64,000 nucleotides of DNA from Streptomyces sp. NBC_00102 (lineage in GTDB: Bacteria > Actinomycetota > Actinomycetes > Streptomycetales > Streptomycetaceae). The translations under genes were made by a program, and so were the position numbers. The stretch lies in the NCBI RefSeq assembly GCF_026343115.1, contig NZ_JAPEMC010000001.1, forward strand, positions 5,621,001 through 5,685,000, in the 5' to 3' direction. Of the stretch, positions 1 to 10,739 are shown one piece after another; position 1 is the stretch's first letter, and each line of letters begins with the position of its first letter. The notes beneath the pieces are model-generated. The model was not told where the DNA came from, did no database searches, and worked only from the letters and a program-made list of their open reading frames with translations.

Positions 1-653
1 GCGCCCTCCCGCGTCGAACGGGAGAGGGAGAACGCGCCCAGGTAAGCCCCGTCCCGCTCCAGGGCGGCGATGTTCTCCAGTACGAGCCCGTGGCTGACTC
101 CGTGATACGCGTCGACCCCGAAGCCGACGGAGACGATCAGCCGCTCCGGCACGTCGATTCCGGCGAGCGCGGCGACGGAGGCGAGGTCCTCCTCCGGAGT
201 GCCGAGACCGGACTCGTCGCCCCGCATGAGGATGTCCGTACCGCCGTCGACGAGGACGACCGCGTCTATGTCGTACCGCTCGATCAGTGCCCGGTACGCC
301 TCACGCAGGGGCTGGACCCCCACCCGCGCGAGGGCGTGGACGGTGCTCGGATACCCGTGCAGCGCGAGCCACTGGGCGAGAGTGCGCTCCGGGAAGTACG
401 TCTGGTGCAGGGAGCTCTCGGGGGTGACGGCCGCGACGTCCGGCGCGACCCAGTCGTCGAGGGGGAGGCCCTCGACCGAGCTGAAGGTGAGGTTGGCCAG
501 CGTGACGTCCTTCCCCCCGTGCAGGAGGGAGAGCGCGATCGGCAGGCCGGCGTAGATGTCGAAGCCGCCGCCTGCCCCGGCGACGAGTATGCGCCGGGCG
601 GATTCCAGCCGGGAGAACAGGGGATGGGCGTGCAGAGCGGTCATGGAGATCAT
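1..653 (-). CDS. DUF1152 domain protein, C-terminal part cut off by the window edge
   Basis: I translated the minus strand directly. The protein starts MISMTALHAHPLFSRL and continues with a glycine-rich nucleotide-binding-like loop (ILVAGAGGGFDIYAGLP) and an acidic stretch VVLVDGGTDILMRGDE. These are hallmarks of the DUF1152 family, whose function is unknown. About 217 residues are visible and the reading frame is still open at base 1. ATG at 653 is preferred over the in-frame ATG at 644 because a GGAG lies 8 bases before it. The gene is transcribed away from the rest of the window, and its neighbour begins about 90 bases away in the opposite direction. The family call is fairly safe; no reaction can be assigned. 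Confidence 0.8.
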   Translation of the reverse strand, partial: MISMTALHAHPLFSRLESARRILVAGAGGGFDIYAGLPIALSLLHGGKDVTLANLTFSSVEGLPLDDWVAPDVAAVTPESSLHQTYFPERTLAQWLALHGYPSTVHALARVGVQPLREAYRALIERYDIDAVVLVDGGTDILMRGDESGLGTPEEDLASVAALAGIDVPERLIVSVGFGVDAYHGVSHGLVLENIAALERDGAYLGAFSLSRSTREG

Positions 654-744
654 TCTGGGTACTCCGTAACCGGCTACGGAAGGAGTTCGGACGTTCTCCC
701 GAGGAGAGTGACGCGCGACACGCCCGGAGCCGTACGATGGCGCG

Positions 745-1353
745 GTGCTGGTCAAGTGGATGCGTTGCGCCGTGGTGGACCGTCATGGGTTCGAACAGGG
801 CCGGCGACAGGGGGCGGGGCTGCTCGATGAGCCGGGGTTCCGAGGGCAGGGCGGCGGGTGGAGCCGGGGACGGCCGGACGTCGCCCACGTCTTCGCGTTC
901 TGGGAGAACCGGGTCTTCTACGACTCCTACATGGCGCGGGCCGGGGACGGCGCGGACGCGGGGCGGCCGGGCGCCTACCGGGACGTGCAGGTCAAGCTGT
1001 TCGAGCACCGCTTCGACGTGAAGACGGGCTTCGAACCGGACTTCACCGACGTCGATGTCGTCCGGGTGGCCCACAGCAAGGTTCGCGAGGACCGGGTGGA
1101 ACACTTCGCGCTCATGCAGTACCGGGTCTGGAACCCGGCCATGGCGGGGTCCCCGGGCATGCTGCGGGGAGTCTTCGGCGAAGCGCCGGGCAACGAGTTC
1201 CTGGTGCTCTCGATGTGGCAGTCGAGCGCGGAGCGCGGAAAATACCGCGTCCAGAGCGCGGAGCGGCTGTCGGAACGGGCCGAGACCGAGACGGACGTAC
1301 TGGCCCTGACCGGGGACGTGGTCCAGCTGGAACCGTCCTGGACGGTCGCCTGA
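745..1353 (+). CDS. YdbC-like DUF4937 domain protein
   Basis: This 202-residue cytoplasmic protein starts at GTG. It contains the blocks VKWMRCAVVDR, HVFAFWENRVFYDSYM, VKLFEHRFDVKTGFEP and FALMQYRVWNPAMAGSPGM, which I recognise from the streptomycete YdbC/DUF4937 family. It looks like two tandem dimeric alpha-beta barrel halves: each half has a strand, an FWEN or MWQS motif and a short helix. No catalytic role is known. The start is judged from family alignment by eye (MLVKW), because no strong Shine-Dalgarno is visible. It is followed after about 200 bases by the histidine phosphatase gene, so it may or may not share a transcript with it. Confidence 0.75.
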   Translation: MLVKWMRCAVVDRHGFEQGRRQGAGLLDEPGFRGQGGGWSRGRPDVAHVFAFWENRVFYDSYMARAGDGADAGRPGAYRDVQVKLFEHRFDVKTGFEPDFTDVDVVRVAHSKVREDRVEHFALMQYRVWNPAMAGSPGMLRGVFGEAPGNEFLVLSMWQSSAERGKYRVQSAERLSERAETETDVLALTGDVVQLEPSWTVA

Positions 1354-1558
1354 CCGGTCGCGCCGCCCGGGGCGCACGGGCTGGGGTCTTCGCGGTGCGT
1401 GGACCCGGTCCAGGCGGCTTGGTGCCATGCGGGTCGGTGACGTGCCGCCCGGTTTCCGCGCGCTGCCCGGTGTCTGCGCTGCCCGGTGTCTGCGCCGCCC
1501 GGTGTCCGTGCTGTCGTTCGAACGAGGCGTATGCGTGCGCAGCATTTAGGGTCGTCCC

Positions 1559-2218
1559 ATGGCACGACCCCAGCGCATCGTCCTCGTACGGCACGGAGAG
1601 TCCGAGGGCAATGTGGACGACACGGTGTACGAACGTGAGCCCGATCATGCCCTGCGGCTGACGCACACCGGGTTCCAGCAGGCGGCGGCGGCCGGATTCC
1701 GGTTGCGCGAGCTGTTCGGCGAGGAACGGGTGAGCGTGTACGTCTCCCCCTACCGCCGCACCCACGAGACCTTCCGCGCGCTCGACCTCGACCTCACCCG
1801 GGTAAGGGTGCGCGAGGAGCCCCGGCTGCGCGAGCAGGACTGGGGAAACTGGCAGGACCCGGACGACGTGCGGCTCCAGAAGGCGTACCGGGACGCCTAC
1901 GGCCACTTCTTCTACCGCTTCGCCCAGGGCGAGTCCGGCGCCGACGTCTACGACCGCGTCGGGGCCTTCCTGGAGAGCCTCCACCGCAGTTTCCAGGCTC
2001 CCGACCACCCGCCGAACGTGCTGCTCGTGACGCACGGGCTCACGATGAGACTGTTCTGCATGCGCTGGCTGCACTGGTCGGTAGCCGAGTTCGAGTCGCT
2101 GTCCAATCCGGGCAACGGTGAGACCCGGATGCTGTTGCTCGGCCCCGATGGCCGCTACACGCTCGACCGCCCGTTCGCACGCTGGCGGACGCCCGAACCG
2201 TACGGCATCACCGGATAG
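1559..2218 (+). CDS. Histidine phosphatase family protein
   Basis: This is a 219-residue phosphoglycerate-mutase-like phosphatase. The RHGE motif is at residues 11-14 (VLVRHGESEGN), with His12 as the expected phospho-acceptor. YRRTHET supplies a phosphate-binding arginine, and LLVTHGLTMRLF near residue 160 supplies the second catalytic histidine. The length and the EQDWGNWQDP block match the streptomycete branch of the family. Substrates of this branch are not established; members act on phosphosugars, nucleotides or phosphoproteins. The gene lies just before an ADP-ribosylglycohydrolase gene in the same direction with a gap of about 100 bases, which suggests co-expression but does not prove a shared pathway. 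Confidence 0.88.
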   Translation: MARPQRIVLVRHGESEGNVDDTVYEREPDHALRLTHTGFQQAAAAGFRLRELFGEERVSVYVSPYRRTHETFRALDLDLTRVRVREEPRLREQDWGNWQDPDDVRLQKAYRDAYGHFFYRFAQGESGADVYDRVGAFLESLHRSFQAPDHPPNVLLVTHGLTMRLFCMRWLHWSVAEFESLSNPGNGETRMLLLGPDGRYTLDRPFARWRTPEPYGITG

Positions 2219-2321
2219 GACGGCCGGTCGTGCGGTCGCCGAGACTGGACGGTGCGGTCGCCGAGACCCCGCGGAGCGGTTCCCGAGCCGTCGTGGCACT
2301 CATGGATAGAGTGGTAGGAAG

Positions 2322-3239
2322 ATGACCTCTTACTCCTCCGATACCTTCGAACGCCGTTACGAACGCACCCTCGCCAGCCTGCGCGGCCTCTCCGTCGGAG
2401 ACGCCCTGGGCTCCCAGTTCTTCGTCCCCGTGAACTACCCGCTACTGCGCAACCGCGCGCTGCCGCCGGGGCCCTGGCAGTGGACGGACGACACCGAGAT
2501 GGCCTGCTCGGTGGTGGCGGTGCTCGCGGAGCACGGCCGCATCGACCAGGACGCGCTGGCCCACTCCTTCGCCGACCACCACGACTTCGACCGGGGCTAC
2601 GGCCCCGCGGTGAACAGGATGCTCCGGCTGGTCCGTGAGGGCGGCGACTGGCAGCAGCTCGCCGCCGGCCTCTTCCAGGGGCAGGGGTCCTGGGGCAACG
2701 GTTCCGCCATGCGCATCGCTCCGCTCGGAGCCTGGTACGCCGACGACCCGGAACAGGCCACGCACCAGGCCGAGATCTCGTCCTACACCACGCACCAGCA
2801 CCACGAGGCCGTGACCGGAGCGATGGCCGTGGCCGCCGCCGCCGCGATCGCCGCCTCCCCGGGGGGACCCCCTGCGCCGGAAGCGCTGCTCGACGCGGTG
2901 ATCGCCCTGCTGCCCCGCAGCGCGGTGGTGGCCGGGCTGCGGCGGGCCAAGGACATGCTCGACTACGAGGACCCCACGACGGTCGCCGCGGTCCTCGGCA
3001 ACGGCCGCCGCACCAGCGCCCATGACACCGTCCCCTTCGCCCTCTGGTCGGCGGCCCGCGCCCTCGGCTCGTACGAGGACGCGTTCTGGGTGACCGCGCA
3101 GGCGGGCGGTGACGTCGACACCACCTGCGCCATCGTCGGCGGGATCGTCGCGGCGGCCCCGGCCGGCGCCCCGCCCGCCCAGTGGCTGGAACGGACCGAG
3201 GAGCCGCCCTCCTGGGTCCCCGCCGCACCCCGCCTCTGA
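2322..3239 (+). CDS. ADP-ribosylglycohydrolase (DraG-like) family protein
   Basis: This is a 305-residue all-helical hydrolase of the DraG/ARH type. The family signature is complete: GLSVGDALGSQFF near residue 27, WTDDTEMA near residue 57, GNGSAMRIAPLGAWY near residue 125, and AGGDVDTTCAIVGGI near residue 265. The TDDT and DVDT aspartates normally bind two magnesium ions. The enzymes remove ADP-ribose from arginine or from small molecules; the exact substrate here cannot be read from sequence. The ATG at 2322 is preceded by GGAAG. No partner ADP-ribosyltransferase gene is visible in the window, so a link to a dedicated modification system is not supported. Confidence 0.88.
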   Translation: MTSYSSDTFERRYERTLASLRGLSVGDALGSQFFVPVNYPLLRNRALPPGPWQWTDDTEMACSVVAVLAEHGRIDQDALAHSFADHHDFDRGYGPAVNRMLRLVREGGDWQQLAAGLFQGQGSWGNGSAMRIAPLGAWYADDPEQATHQAEISSYTTHQHHEAVTGAMAVAAAAAIAASPGGPPAPEALLDAVIALLPRSAVVAGLRRAKDMLDYEDPTTVAAVLGNGRRTSAHDTVPFALWSAARALGSYEDAFWVTAQAGGDVDTTCAIVGGIVAAAPAGAPPAQWLERTEEPPSWVPAAPRL

Positions 3240-3522
3240 CCGGAGTGCCCGCCACACCCGGCCGCTGACCGGCGCGTCACGCGGCCCCGCGGGCGCGCTC
3301 GTCACGTACGGATCGCGTGCTCCTGGGTACGGAGGGTGGCCGTGCCGTCCGCCGTGTCACGGTCCTGCCACAGGGCCGCCCGGGCCGGTGCGCCCGGGTG
3401 ATGCGCCGCTACTGTTTCGGCCACGCGTCGCCCGGTGAACCGGACCGGCGCGCGGAGAACGAGACAGCGGGTGACGCGCCGACGCTCGGCCGTGCGGCGG
3501 GCCCGCGTGGGGGAGGGGTCCC

Positions 3523-5361
<1,839 letters not shown>

Positions 5362-5510
5362 CCCGTACGGGGGCGGCGCCCACGGGTTTTGGACCGGTCC
5401 CGAACCCGTGGGCGCCCGGCCGCCGCACCCTGTCGGCCGGGCAGTTCACGGAAACGCACGGTCCCCCGGGGTGTCGCCACCGCTTCCATCGGCGTACGCT
5501 GTCTGGCGCC

Positions 5511-6221
5511 ATGCCGTACGAACCACCCACGCACACTGTCGAGCGCTCGCTCCGTGCCACCACCGGTGCCCGGACCGTCGCGGGTGTCGACGAAGTCGGA
5601 CGCGGAGCGTGGGCAGGTCCCGTCACCGTCTGCGCGGCGGTCACCGGTCTGCGCAGACCCCCCGAGGGACTCACCGACTCCAAGCTGATCACACCCCGGC
5701 GCCGGGCCGAACTGGCACCCGTTCTGCGGGACTGGGTCACCGCCTACGGCCTCGGCCACTCCTCCCCCGAGGAGATCGACGAGCTCGGCATGACCGCCGC
5801 GCTGCGCCTCGCCGCCGTGCGCGCCCTGGACGAACTGCCGGTCCGCCCCGACGCGGTGATCCTCGACGGCAAACACGACTACCTCGGAAGTCCCTGGCGG
5901 GTACGTACCGTCATCAAGGGTGACCAGTCCTGCATCGCGGTCGCCGCCGCCTCGGTCATCGCCAAGGTGCACCGCGACACGATGATGGCGGAACTCGGGG
6001 CGGACACGGGAGAGTTCGAAGACTTCGCCTTCGGCGCCAACGCGGGCTACCCGTCACCGACGCACCGGGCGGCGCTGGAGGAGCTGGGGCCCACCCCTCA
6101 CCACCGCCTTTCCTGGTCGTACCTCGACGCGCTGCCGCGGTGGCAGCACCTGAAGAAGGTCCGCTTCTCCGCCGAGGCGGCAGCACTCGAAAGCGGGGGC
6201 CAGCTCGGCTTCGACTTCTGA
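5511..6221 (+). CDS. rnhB: Ribonuclease HII
   Basis: Ribonuclease HII cleaves the RNA strand of RNA-DNA hybrids and starts removal of misincorporated ribonucleotides from DNA. This 236-residue protein has the diagnostic VDEVGRG block with the first two catalytic acidic residues (Asp27, Glu28). It also has [19 protein letters not shown] with a further acidic residue, [21 protein letters not shown], and the C-terminal [23 protein letters not shown]. The length matches streptomycete RnhB. The ATG at 5511 has only a weak upstream ribosome site. It stands alone between a membrane-protein gene and a gene of unknown function, all on the plus strand. Confidence 0.95.
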   Translation: MPYEPPTHTVERSLRATTGARTVAGVDEVGRGAWAGPVTVCAAVTGLRRPPEGLTDSKLITPRRRAELAPVLRDWVTAYGLGHSSPEEIDELGMTAALRLAAVRALDELPVRPDAVILDGKHDYLGSPWRVRTVIKGDQSCIAVAAASVIAKVHRDTMMAELGADTGEFEDFAFGANAGYPSPTHRAALEELGPTPHHRLSWSYLDALPRWQHLKKVRFSAEAAALESGGQLGFDF

Positions 6222-6281
6222 TCGCGCTTGCGCACCCACCCGCCGACACCAGGCGTATCGGCATTTGATAGACAACCATCC

Positions 6282-6890
6282 ATGCCTCTCACCCCCGAGG
6301 AGCCTCAGATTCACGAGAGCGCTCAGGGTCCCGGCGCGGTTCCGGCCTCCGGCCGCACCGCCTCGACCCCCCGTCCCGTTCCTGGGCCGCGTTCCGCGGC
6401 CACACCGCGTCCCGGACACCCGGGACCCGCACGGCCTGCGCCGCCGGCGCAGCGCCCCCGCCCGGTCCCCGGGCCGTCGGCACGCACGGAGAATCGTTCC
6501 GTGCCGCAGCTCCAGGTGATCCCGGCTCCCTCCGCCGGGGCTCTCGACGCCGCCGAGGAGGCCGTCGACCTGCTGCTCGACAACGGCCGTGCCCCGGGCG
6601 ACGTCCTGGTGCTCACCACGGGCGAGCAGCACCCCTGGGCCACGCACGAACTCTCCTTCGGTGAAGCCTCCTACTGGGCGCAGCACGAAGCGGGCGACGA
6701 CGTGTTCTTCGCCGACCTGTCGGCGGTCGGCCGTGCGTCCGGTCGTCCGGTCGTGGTCGTCGCCGTCAACGGAGAGCCGACCGCAGAAGCGGCCCAGCAG
6801 CTGTCCCTCGCCCGCGAGCGGGCCGGTGCCCTGTTGATCGTGTGCGGCGACCCGCAAGCGATCAACGCCGCTCTCGGCGCGAGCGTCTGA
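6282..6890 (+). CDS. Conserved hypothetical protein with proline-rich N-terminus
   Basis: This 202-residue protein has two parts. The first 75 or so residues are proline, arginine and alanine rich and look disordered. The second part is a compact alpha-beta domain (QLQVIPAPSAGALDAAEEAVDLLLDNGRAPGDVLVLTTGEQHPWA, then FFADLSAVGRASGRPVVVVAVNG and LLIVCGDPQAINAAL). The second part resembles the C-terminal fold of UvrD-type helicase or ATPase domains only in general strand-helix order, and no nucleotide loop is visible. ATG 6282 is chosen over an in-frame start at 6228 because the residues between look non-coding. There is no clear ribosome site before it, so a leaderless mRNA is possible. Function unknown. 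Confidence 0.7.
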   Translation: MPLTPEEPQIHESAQGPGAVPASGRTASTPRPVPGPRSAATPRPGHPGPARPAPPAQRPRPVPGPSARTENRSVPQLQVIPAPSAGALDAAEEAVDLLLDNGRAPGDVLVLTTGEQHPWATHELSFGEASYWAQHEAGDDVFFADLSAVGRASGRPVVVVAVNGEPTAEAAQQLSLARERAGALLIVCGDPQAINAALGASV

Positions 6891-6980
6891 TCCGACCGGC
6901 AGCCCGCTGTCCCGGAACCCCGGTCCGGCCGTCCCGCGCAGGGCGGCCGGACCCGTTCCGACGGGTTCGGGCGGGTCCGG

Positions 6981-7622
6981 TCAACGGGCAGCGGCGCGCA
7001 GCATCGCCTCGGCCGCCCCGCCACCCGTGCGGAGCGGGGCCGGGGCGACGGCGAAGGTCTCCGCGAGCGACGCGGGCGCGGACAGCGAACTCGGCTGCCT
7101 GCCTCCCCTGCCCTCGCCCAGCACCTGCCACCCGCCGCGGGTCAGCGTGATGTACGCGCCGCAGCGCAGCCCGTGCAGGGTGCAGGCGTCCCGCAGGCCC
7201 CACATCCAGGCGCCGTCCTCCTCCGTCCAGCGCTCGTCCCCCTCGCGGCAGTAGAGCAGCACAGCGGTACGGGCCGGGGTACGGCGGCGCAGGTCGTGCG
7301 GGATGACCCGGCGCAGGTGGGACAGGAGTGCGTTTCGGAACTCCCAGCCGTCCGCGACGGCGGAGCCGCGCCGGACGAACGAGGCGCTGGCGTTCAGGCG
7401 TTCCTCATGGTCGAGAACGGCCACGACGGCGGTGGCAGGAGTGGGACGGTGCCGGGCGTGCAGGCCGCTGACCACTTCGCGCGGGTTGCGCAGCAGGGGT
7501 ATTCCGGCCGATGCCCACTCGGTGGGCTCCAGCATCCGGGCGAGCCGACTGGTGGAGTCGGCCGGCATCGAGGACGCCGCCCACGGCGAGGTGTCTGCGG
7601 ACGGTGCGAATCCGAAGGTCAC
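6981..7622 (-). CDS. Conserved hypothetical protein (DUF4192-like fragments)
   Basis: This minus-strand gene encodes 213 residues from GTG at 7622, with AAGGGAG ideally placed before it. The much longer open frame on this strand (to 10628) is not real upstream of this point, because it runs antisense to the helicase gene. The protein has TFGFAPSADTSPWAAS at the start, then ATAVVAVLDHEERLNASASFVRRGSAV and a basic RRVIPHDLRRRTPARTAVLLYCREGDERWTEEDG block. The pattern of strands with TAVLLYC and a late GLRCGAYITLTRGGWQVLG is faintly like the DUF4192 protein encoded at 10740. I cannot assign a function. It is convergent with the 6282 gene and divergent from the helicase. Confidence 0.65.
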   Translation of the reverse strand: MTFGFAPSADTSPWAASSMPADSTSRLARMLEPTEWASAGIPLLRNPREVVSGLHARHRPTPATAVVAVLDHEERLNASASFVRRGSAVADGWEFRNALLSHLRRVIPHDLRRRTPARTAVLLYCREGDERWTEEDGAWMWGLRDACTLHGLRCGAYITLTRGGWQVLGEGRGGRQPSSLSAPASLAETFAVAPAPLRTGGGAAEAMLRAAAR

Positions 7623-7946
7623 GGTTCTCCCTTCGTTACGCGCCCACGATGCGGGCAGGATGACAGAGGGCACGCCCGTACGAGCCGTGAGGCGACCGTA
7701 CGGGAGGCAACTCCAATTCTCCCTGGCGTACCGGCGGGCGGCAACGAGCAATTGGAACACCTGACGGATATCCACCGTAAAGACCCGGATATCCCTGCCC
7801 GCGGTGGACCCCCGCGACGTCTCCCGCCCCCTCCGAACACTCCGGCACAGACAGAACACCCGGAAACCCCGTCGGGCACGTGAGTCTCCCGCACCGTGGT
7901 TCGTCACCCTGCGTGAGGTGGCCGTGCTGCCCGGCCATCGGGTTGC

Positions 7947-10115
7947 ATGGGGGGCATGGACAACCTGGAACTCCGCCACGAAGCAGACGCCATCCTCGCC
8001 GAGCTGGTCGGTGACCCGGGCGGCTCGGCGCGGCTGCGGGAGGACCAGTGGCAGGCGGTGTCGGCCCTGGTGGAGGACCGCCGGCGGGCCCTGGTGGTGC
8101 AGCGCACCGGCTGGGGGAAGTCGGCGGTGTACTTCGTCGCCACCGCCCTGCTCCGCCGACGCGGCGCCGGCCCCACGGTGATCGTTTCGCCGCTGCTGGC
8201 CCTGATGCGCAATCAGGTCGACTCCGCGGCGCGGGCCGGGATCCAGGCGCGCACCATCAACTCGGCCAACCCGGAGGAGTGGGAAACCATCTACGGCGAG
8301 GTCGAGCGCGGCGAGACGGACGTCCTCCTCGTCAGCCCGGAACGCCTCAACTCCGTGGACTTCCGCGACCAGGTGCTGCCTCGTCTCGCCGCCACGACCG
8401 GGTTGCTGGTGGTCGACGAGGCCCACTGCATCTCCGACTGGGGCCACGATTTCCGCCCGGACTACCGCCGGCTGCGGGCGATGCTCGCCGAGCTCGCCCC
8501 CGGGGTACCGGTCCTGGCCACCACCGCGACCGCCAACGCGCGCGTCACCGCGGACGTCGCCGACCAGCTCGGTACGGGCGCGGGTGAGGCGCTCGTCCTG
8601 CGCGGGGAACTGGAGCGGGAGAGCCTGCGCCTCGGAGTCGTACGGCTGCCGGACGCCGCGCACCGACTGGGCTGGCTCGCCGAGCACCTGGACGAGCTGC
8701 CCGGTTCCGGCATCATCTACGCCCTCACCGTCGCCGCCGCCGAGGAAGCCACCGCCTTCCTGCGACAGCGCGGCTTCGCGGTCGCCTCCTACACCGGGCG
8801 CACCGAGAACGCCGACCGCCTCCAGGCGGAGACCGATCTCCAGGACAACCGGGTCAAGGCGTTGGTCGCCACCTCGGCCCTGGGCATGGGGTTCGACAAG
8901 CCGGACCTGGGATTCGTCGTCCACCTCGGCTCGCCCTCCTCTCCCATCGCCTACTACCAGCAGGTGGGACGAGCCGGCCGCGGCGTGGCCCACGCCGACG
9001 TGCTGCTCCTGCCGGGCAAGGAGGACGAGGCGATCTGGCGCTACTTCGCCGACACCGCCTTCCCGCCCGAGACCCAGGTGCGGCAGACCCTCGCGGCGCT
9101 GGAGGGCGCGGGGCGGCCGCTGTCGGTTCCCGCCCTGGAGACGTCGGTCGAGCTCCGGCGCAGCAGGCTGGAGACGATGCTGAAGGTACTGGACGTCGAC
9201 GGCGCGGTGAAGCGGGTCAAGGGCGGCTGGACGGCCACCGGCGCCCCGTGGGTGTACGACGCCGAGCGTTACGCCTGGGTGGCACGGCAGCGCGCGGCCG
9301 AGCAACAGGCCATGCGCGACTACGTGAGCACGTCCGGATGCCGGATGGAGTTTCTGCGCCGACAGCTGGACGACGAGGGTGCGGCCCCGTGCGGCCGTTG
9401 CGACAACTGCGCGGGAAACTGGGCCGACTCCTCCGTGTCGGCGGAGACCCTCACGGGCGCGGCGAAGGAACTGGACCGTCCGGGCGTGGAGGTCGAACCG
9501 CGCCGGATGTGGCCGACCGGTCTGGCCGCCCTGGGCATCGACCTGAAGGGGCGCATCCCGGCCAAGGAACTCTGCTCCGGCGGGCGGGCCCTGGGCCGGC
9601 TCTCGGACATCGGATGGGGCAACCGGCTGCGCCCGCTGCTGGCCGAGAACGCACCGGACGCACCCGTCCCCGACGACGTTCTGCGCGCGGCTGTGGGCGT
9701 CCTCGCCGACTGGGCGCGCTCCTCGGGGGGCTGGGCGACGAACACTCCGGAGGCCTCCGCGCGGCCGGTCGGCGTCGTGGCGGTGCCGTCCCTCTCGCGT
9801 CCGCAGCTCGTCGGCTCCCTCGCCCAGGGAATCGCGAACGTCGGCCGGCTGCCCTTCCTGGGCACCCTGACGTACACCGGGCCCGAGGGGGAGCACACCG
9901 CGCGGCGCAGCAACTCCGCGCAGCGGGTCAGGGCGCTGTCCGGCGCCTTCGCCGTCTCCGACGAACTGACGGCCGCGCTGGCGGCGTCGCCCGGTCCCGT
10001 GCTGCTCGTGGACGACTCCACCGATTCCGGCTGGACCCTCGCGGTCGCCGCACGGCTGCTGCGAAAGGCCGGTGCCGAGCAGGTCCTTCCGCTGGTGCTG
10101 GCCACCTCGGGCTGA
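7947..10115 (+). CDS. RecQ-like ATP-dependent DNA helicase with C-terminal phosphoribosyltransferase-like domain (RqlH type)
   Basis: This 722-residue protein has superfamily 2 motifs in order. Motif I is QRTGWGKSA (residues 52-60, with Trp replacing the usual Gly). The others are VVDEAHCISDWGHDFRPDYRRL (DEAH at 157-160), LATTATAN, ALGMGFDKPDLGFVVHLG and YYQQVGRAGRG. A four-cysteine zinc module follows (CRMEFLRRQL, then CGRCDNC). No HRDC domain is seen. Instead the C-terminus ends in VLLVDDSTDSGWTL (about residues 686-699), the PRPP-binding type loop of phosphoribosyltransferases. This layout matches the mycobacterial RqlH clade, which has 3'-5' helicase activity; the role of the tail is unknown. 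ATG at 7947 is used, but ATG 7956 is equally possible. Confidence 0.9.
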   Translation: MGGMDNLELRHEADAILAELVGDPGGSARLREDQWQAVSALVEDRRRALVVQRTGWGKSAVYFVATALLRRRGAGPTVIVSPLLALMRNQVDSAARAGIQARTINSANPEEWETIYGEVERGETDVLLVSPERLNSVDFRDQVLPRLAATTGLLVVDEAHCISDWGHDFRPDYRRLRAMLAELAPGVPVLATTATANARVTADVADQLGTGAGEALVLRGELERESLRLGVVRLPDAAHRLGWLAEHLDELPGSGIIYALTVAAAEEATAFLRQRGFAVASYTGRTENADRLQAETDLQDNRVKALVATSALGMGFDKPDLGFVVHLGSPSSPIAYYQQVGRAGRGVAHADVLLLPGKEDEAIWRYFADTAFPPETQVRQTLAALEGAGRPLSVPALETSVELRRSRLETMLKVLDVDGAVKRVKGGWTATGAPWVYDAERYAWVARQRAAEQQAMRDYVSTSGCRMEFLRRQLDDEGAAPCGRCDNCAGNWADSSVSAETLTGAAKELDRPGVEVEPRRMWPTGLAALGIDLKGRIPAKELCSGGRALGRLSDIGWGNRLRPLLAENAPDAPVPDDVLRAAVGVLADWARSSGGWATNTPEASARPVGVVAVPSLSRPQLVGSLAQGIANVGRLPFLGTLTYTGPEGEHTARRSNSAQRVRALSGAFAVSDELTAALAASPGPVLLVDDSTDSGWTLAVAARLLRKAGAEQVLPLVLATSG

Positions 10116-10216
10116 GTCTCCGCGCAGCCCGTCACCGCGTAACAGGTCTGCGTACAGTCGGTGTCCATGGGGCAGTTCTCCATGGAACCGGCCTCCGGGC
10201 GCCCGTCCGGGGTGGT

Positions 10217-10435
10217 TCATCTCCCGCGCGGAGCGGACCGGTTGAAGATGGCCGCGGCGAGAACGATCCCGACCGGGAGAGCTGCCGCGGACCATGGCTG
10301 CGGTACGGCCTTCTGCACGCCGACCGCTGCCAGGGCCAACAGGACGAAGCTCACGAGGGCCAAGGGCCTCCGCCTCAGCGTCGCTGACACATGGGCCCAC
10401 CGCCTTCGGCAGCCAGTCCTTCTCCGTGTCTCCAC
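10217..10435 (-). CDS. Small putative membrane protein
   Basis: A 72-residue frame on the minus strand, starting at GTG 10435 with GGGGGA seven bases before it. After a basic N-terminus (METRRRTGCRRRWAHVSATLRRR) come two hydrophobic stretches, LALVSFVLLALAAVGVQ and AALPVGIVLAAAIF, separated by KAVPQPWS, and then a short charged tail. The topology rule of positive ends inside fits a two-helix hairpin. No family is recognised. The gene is convergent with the helicase. It could be a chance frame in GC-rich DNA, but the clean hydrophobic pattern and the ribosome site favour a real small gene. Confidence 0.5.
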   Translation of the reverse strand: METRRRTGCRRRWAHVSATLRRRPLALVSFVLLALAAVGVQKAVPQPWSAAALPVGIVLAAAIFNRSAPRGR

Positions 10436-10677
10436 GGCCGATTCCCCCTGTTCCCCGCCGGGCCGTCACCAGGACCGCCGTCAACGACGCGATGCCATGG
10501 CTTGGGTGACAGGCAATCAGTGACGTGGGCCGACGGAAGCGACGGCCGTCCCCGCGGTGGTGGGCGGACGCGGACAGCGGGGCGTGGTGACGAGTGCCGA
10601 GCGCTTCGATGTGCTTTCGCGTGGTCATGTCCTCATGAGAAACCCTCCCTCTGACAATGCGCCAGTGACGCTACGTG

Positions 10678-10702
10678 CCTGTGGATAAAGGTTATCCACA
10701 GG
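10678..10702. promoter_or_regulatory. Inverted pair of consensus DnaA boxes
   Basis: Two 9-base DnaA boxes face each other: TGTGGATAA at 10680-10688 and TTATCCACA at 10692-10700, separated by AGG. The flanks CC and GG extend the symmetry to 25 bases. Both halves equal the classical R-box sequence. The site ends 37 bases before the ATG of the DUF4192 gene, in a 300-base non-coding stretch (10436-10739) that otherwise shows only a weakly AT-richer segment. In Streptomyces the replication origin lies next to dnaA, far from here, so this is more likely a DnaA-responsive operator or titration site. Confidence 0.7.
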
Positions 10703-10739
10703 GGTCGCGGAAATTTGCCGGGTGCGGGACGGTCATCCC

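Noticed and set aside
790..800. GGTTCGAAC resembling a tRNA T-arm
   Set aside because: No cloverleaf can be built around it and it lies inside the YdbC-like gene.
6981..10628. A 1215-codon open frame on the minus strand
   Set aside because: Most of it is antisense to the helicase gene; only the last 213 codons, from GTG 7622 with a good ribosome site, look like protein.
10678..10702. DnaA boxes as a replication origin
   Set aside because: Only two boxes, no AT-rich unwinding element and no dnaA or dnaN gene nearby.
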